6,658 nucleotides of DNA from Myxococcales bacterium (GTDB lineage Bacteria > Myxococcota_A > Polyangia > Nannocystales > Nannocystaceae). Where the stretch lies: contig JAGQIT010000633.1 of the NCBI GenBank assembly GCA_020431135.1, positions 1-6,658 of the forward strand. Reading direction: 5' to 3'. Position 1 is the first letter of the stretch. Every line of letters starts with the position of its first letter. Below the pieces are notes generated by a model. It was not told the origin of the DNA. It searched no databases and worked only from the letters and a program-made list of their open reading frames with translations. A program made the position numbers and the translations under genes. Below, piece by piece: positions 6,090 through 6,658 of this stretch.

Positions 6090-6658
6090 ATGGAGAACAG
6101 CTGGCCGCGAGACGTAACCCTCCCCCCCGCCGATCTGCCCCTACGCGATCGGCTCCGTCACCTCTGCGACTACGCCCGCCTCGCGCCGTCGATCCGCAAC
6201 AGCCAGCCCTGGCGCCTGCGCCTCGGCGACGACTTCGTCGAGGTCTGGGCGGATCGCAGCCGGGCCCTCGCCGTCGCCGACCCCGAGGGTCGCGGCCTGA
6301 CGATCTCCTGCGGGGCGGTCCTCGCCCAGCTCGAGGTCGCGGCGCGGGCCGCCTCGCTGGCGACCGCGGTCGAGCGCCTCCCCGACCCCGATGAGCCCGA
6401 CCTCCTCGCCCGCCTGCGCGTCACCGGCGAGGCCGCGCCGGCGACCGAGGACCCTTGGCTCTTTCAGGCGATCCCGAAGCGTCGGACCAACCGGGGGGTC
6501 TTCTCGAGCCACGCGGTCTCGCCGGCGCTCCTCGAGCGCCTGGCCGCGCTCGCCGACGCCTGCGGGGCGCCGATGACCGTCGCGGTCGGCGAGCGGCGGC
6601 GGGCGCTCCTCGAGATCGTCCGCGAGGCCGATCGGGCCCAGCGCGCCGACCCGGCCTT
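6090..6658 (+). CDS. Acg-family nitroreductase-like flavoprotein (C-terminus cut by window edge)
   Basis: The visible part is 189 codons from the ATG at 6090, open to the end of the window. The sequence matches the pattern of the Acg family, the nitroreductase-fold proteins named after mycobacterial Acg (Rv2032). Landmarks: an N-terminal helix with DYARLAPSIRNSQPWR at 27-42, where nitroreductases place flavin-contacting residues; VWADRSRALAVADPEGR at 52-68; LTISCGAVL at 70-78; IPKRRTNRGVF at 128-138; and EADRAQRADPAF at the end of the visible part. Family members are usually about 320-350 residues, so roughly half is missing. Acg itself is described as lacking classical nitroreductase activity and possibly sequestering flavin, so catalysis should not be assumed. 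No signal peptide is seen; it should be cytosolic. It is transcribed away from the hybrid kinase across 168 bases, which suggests shared or linked control. Family call is firm from motifs; physiological role is inferred. Confidence 0.85.
   Translation, partial: MENSWPRDVTLPPADLPLRDRLRHLCDYARLAPSIRNSQPWRLRLGDDFVEVWADRSRALAVADPEGRGLTISCGAVLAQLEVAARAASLATAVERLPDPDEPDLLARLRVTGEAAPATEDPWLFQAIPKRRTNRGVFSSHAVSPALLERLAALADACGAPMTVAVGERRRALLEIVREADRAQRADPA
6099..6111 (+). repeat. 13-bp direct repeat, copy 2
   Basis: This is the second copy of AGCTGGCCGCGAG. It lies within codons 4-8 of the Acg-like gene and encodes part of SWPRD. Its position just after the start codon would suit a repressor site if the repeat is functional. 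Confidence 0.35.

Noticed and set aside
6141..6512. Minus-strand 123-residue open frame
   Set aside because: Antisense to the Acg-like gene, which has recognisable motifs and a strong Shine-Dalgarno.
1..6658. Mobile element, CRISPR array, tRNA, rRNA or defence island
   Set aside because: No terminal inverted repeats, transposase or integrase motifs, regularly spaced repeats, RNA gene signatures or defence-type domains were found; codon use looks even across all five genes.

Overview
The window is very GC-rich, with nearly all codons ending in G or C. It holds five protein-coding genes packed tightly together. The first is a secreted lipoprotein with a Thr/Ser-rich linker ending in a TLGESSTTGT-type stretch directly after the lipobox. 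That style, the base composition and the soluble hybrid kinase suggest a Myxococcota genome, perhaps Nannocystaceae-like. This placement is inference from composition and style, not from a marker gene. I see no rRNA, tRNA, CRISPR, insertion sequence or phage gene, and no gene-free stretch longer than 180 bases.

Layout: (1) 1-862, minus strand: the N-terminal 287 residues of a lipoprotein that runs off the left edge. (2) 863-1042: divergent intergenic region with -10-like hexamers very close to both start codons and no clear Shine-Dalgarno for either gene. (3) 1043-2296, plus: a fold-type I, class V PLP-dependent enzyme. (4) 2297-2366: a C-rich spacer ending in a Shine-Dalgarno. (5) 2367-4100, plus: a 577-residue protein with an unrecognised N-terminal half; its C-terminal part carries the motif series of the nucleoside phosphorylase (NP-I) superfamily. 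(6) 4101-4118: an 18-base convergent junction with a hairpin nearby. (7) 4119-5921, minus: a soluble GAF-HisKA-HATPase-REC hybrid histidine kinase. (8) 5922-6089: divergent promoter region with a 13-bp repeat. (9) 6090-6658, plus: the N-terminal part of an Acg-like nitroreductase-family flavoprotein that runs off the right edge.

How the genes may work together: genes 3 and 5 are codirectional, 70 bases apart, and probably form one transcription unit. They are the best candidate for something undescribed, namely a PLP enzyme coupled to a large protein with a cryptic phosphorylase-like domain. The kinase and the Acg-like protein diverge from a shared 168-bp region. Mycobacterial Acg is controlled by a GAF-sensor two-component system, so a signalling link is plausible here but unproven. 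The kinase has no DNA-binding output or Hpt domain, so it needs a partner encoded elsewhere. Many long alternative-frame ORFs exist because of the codon bias; I treat them as shadows.
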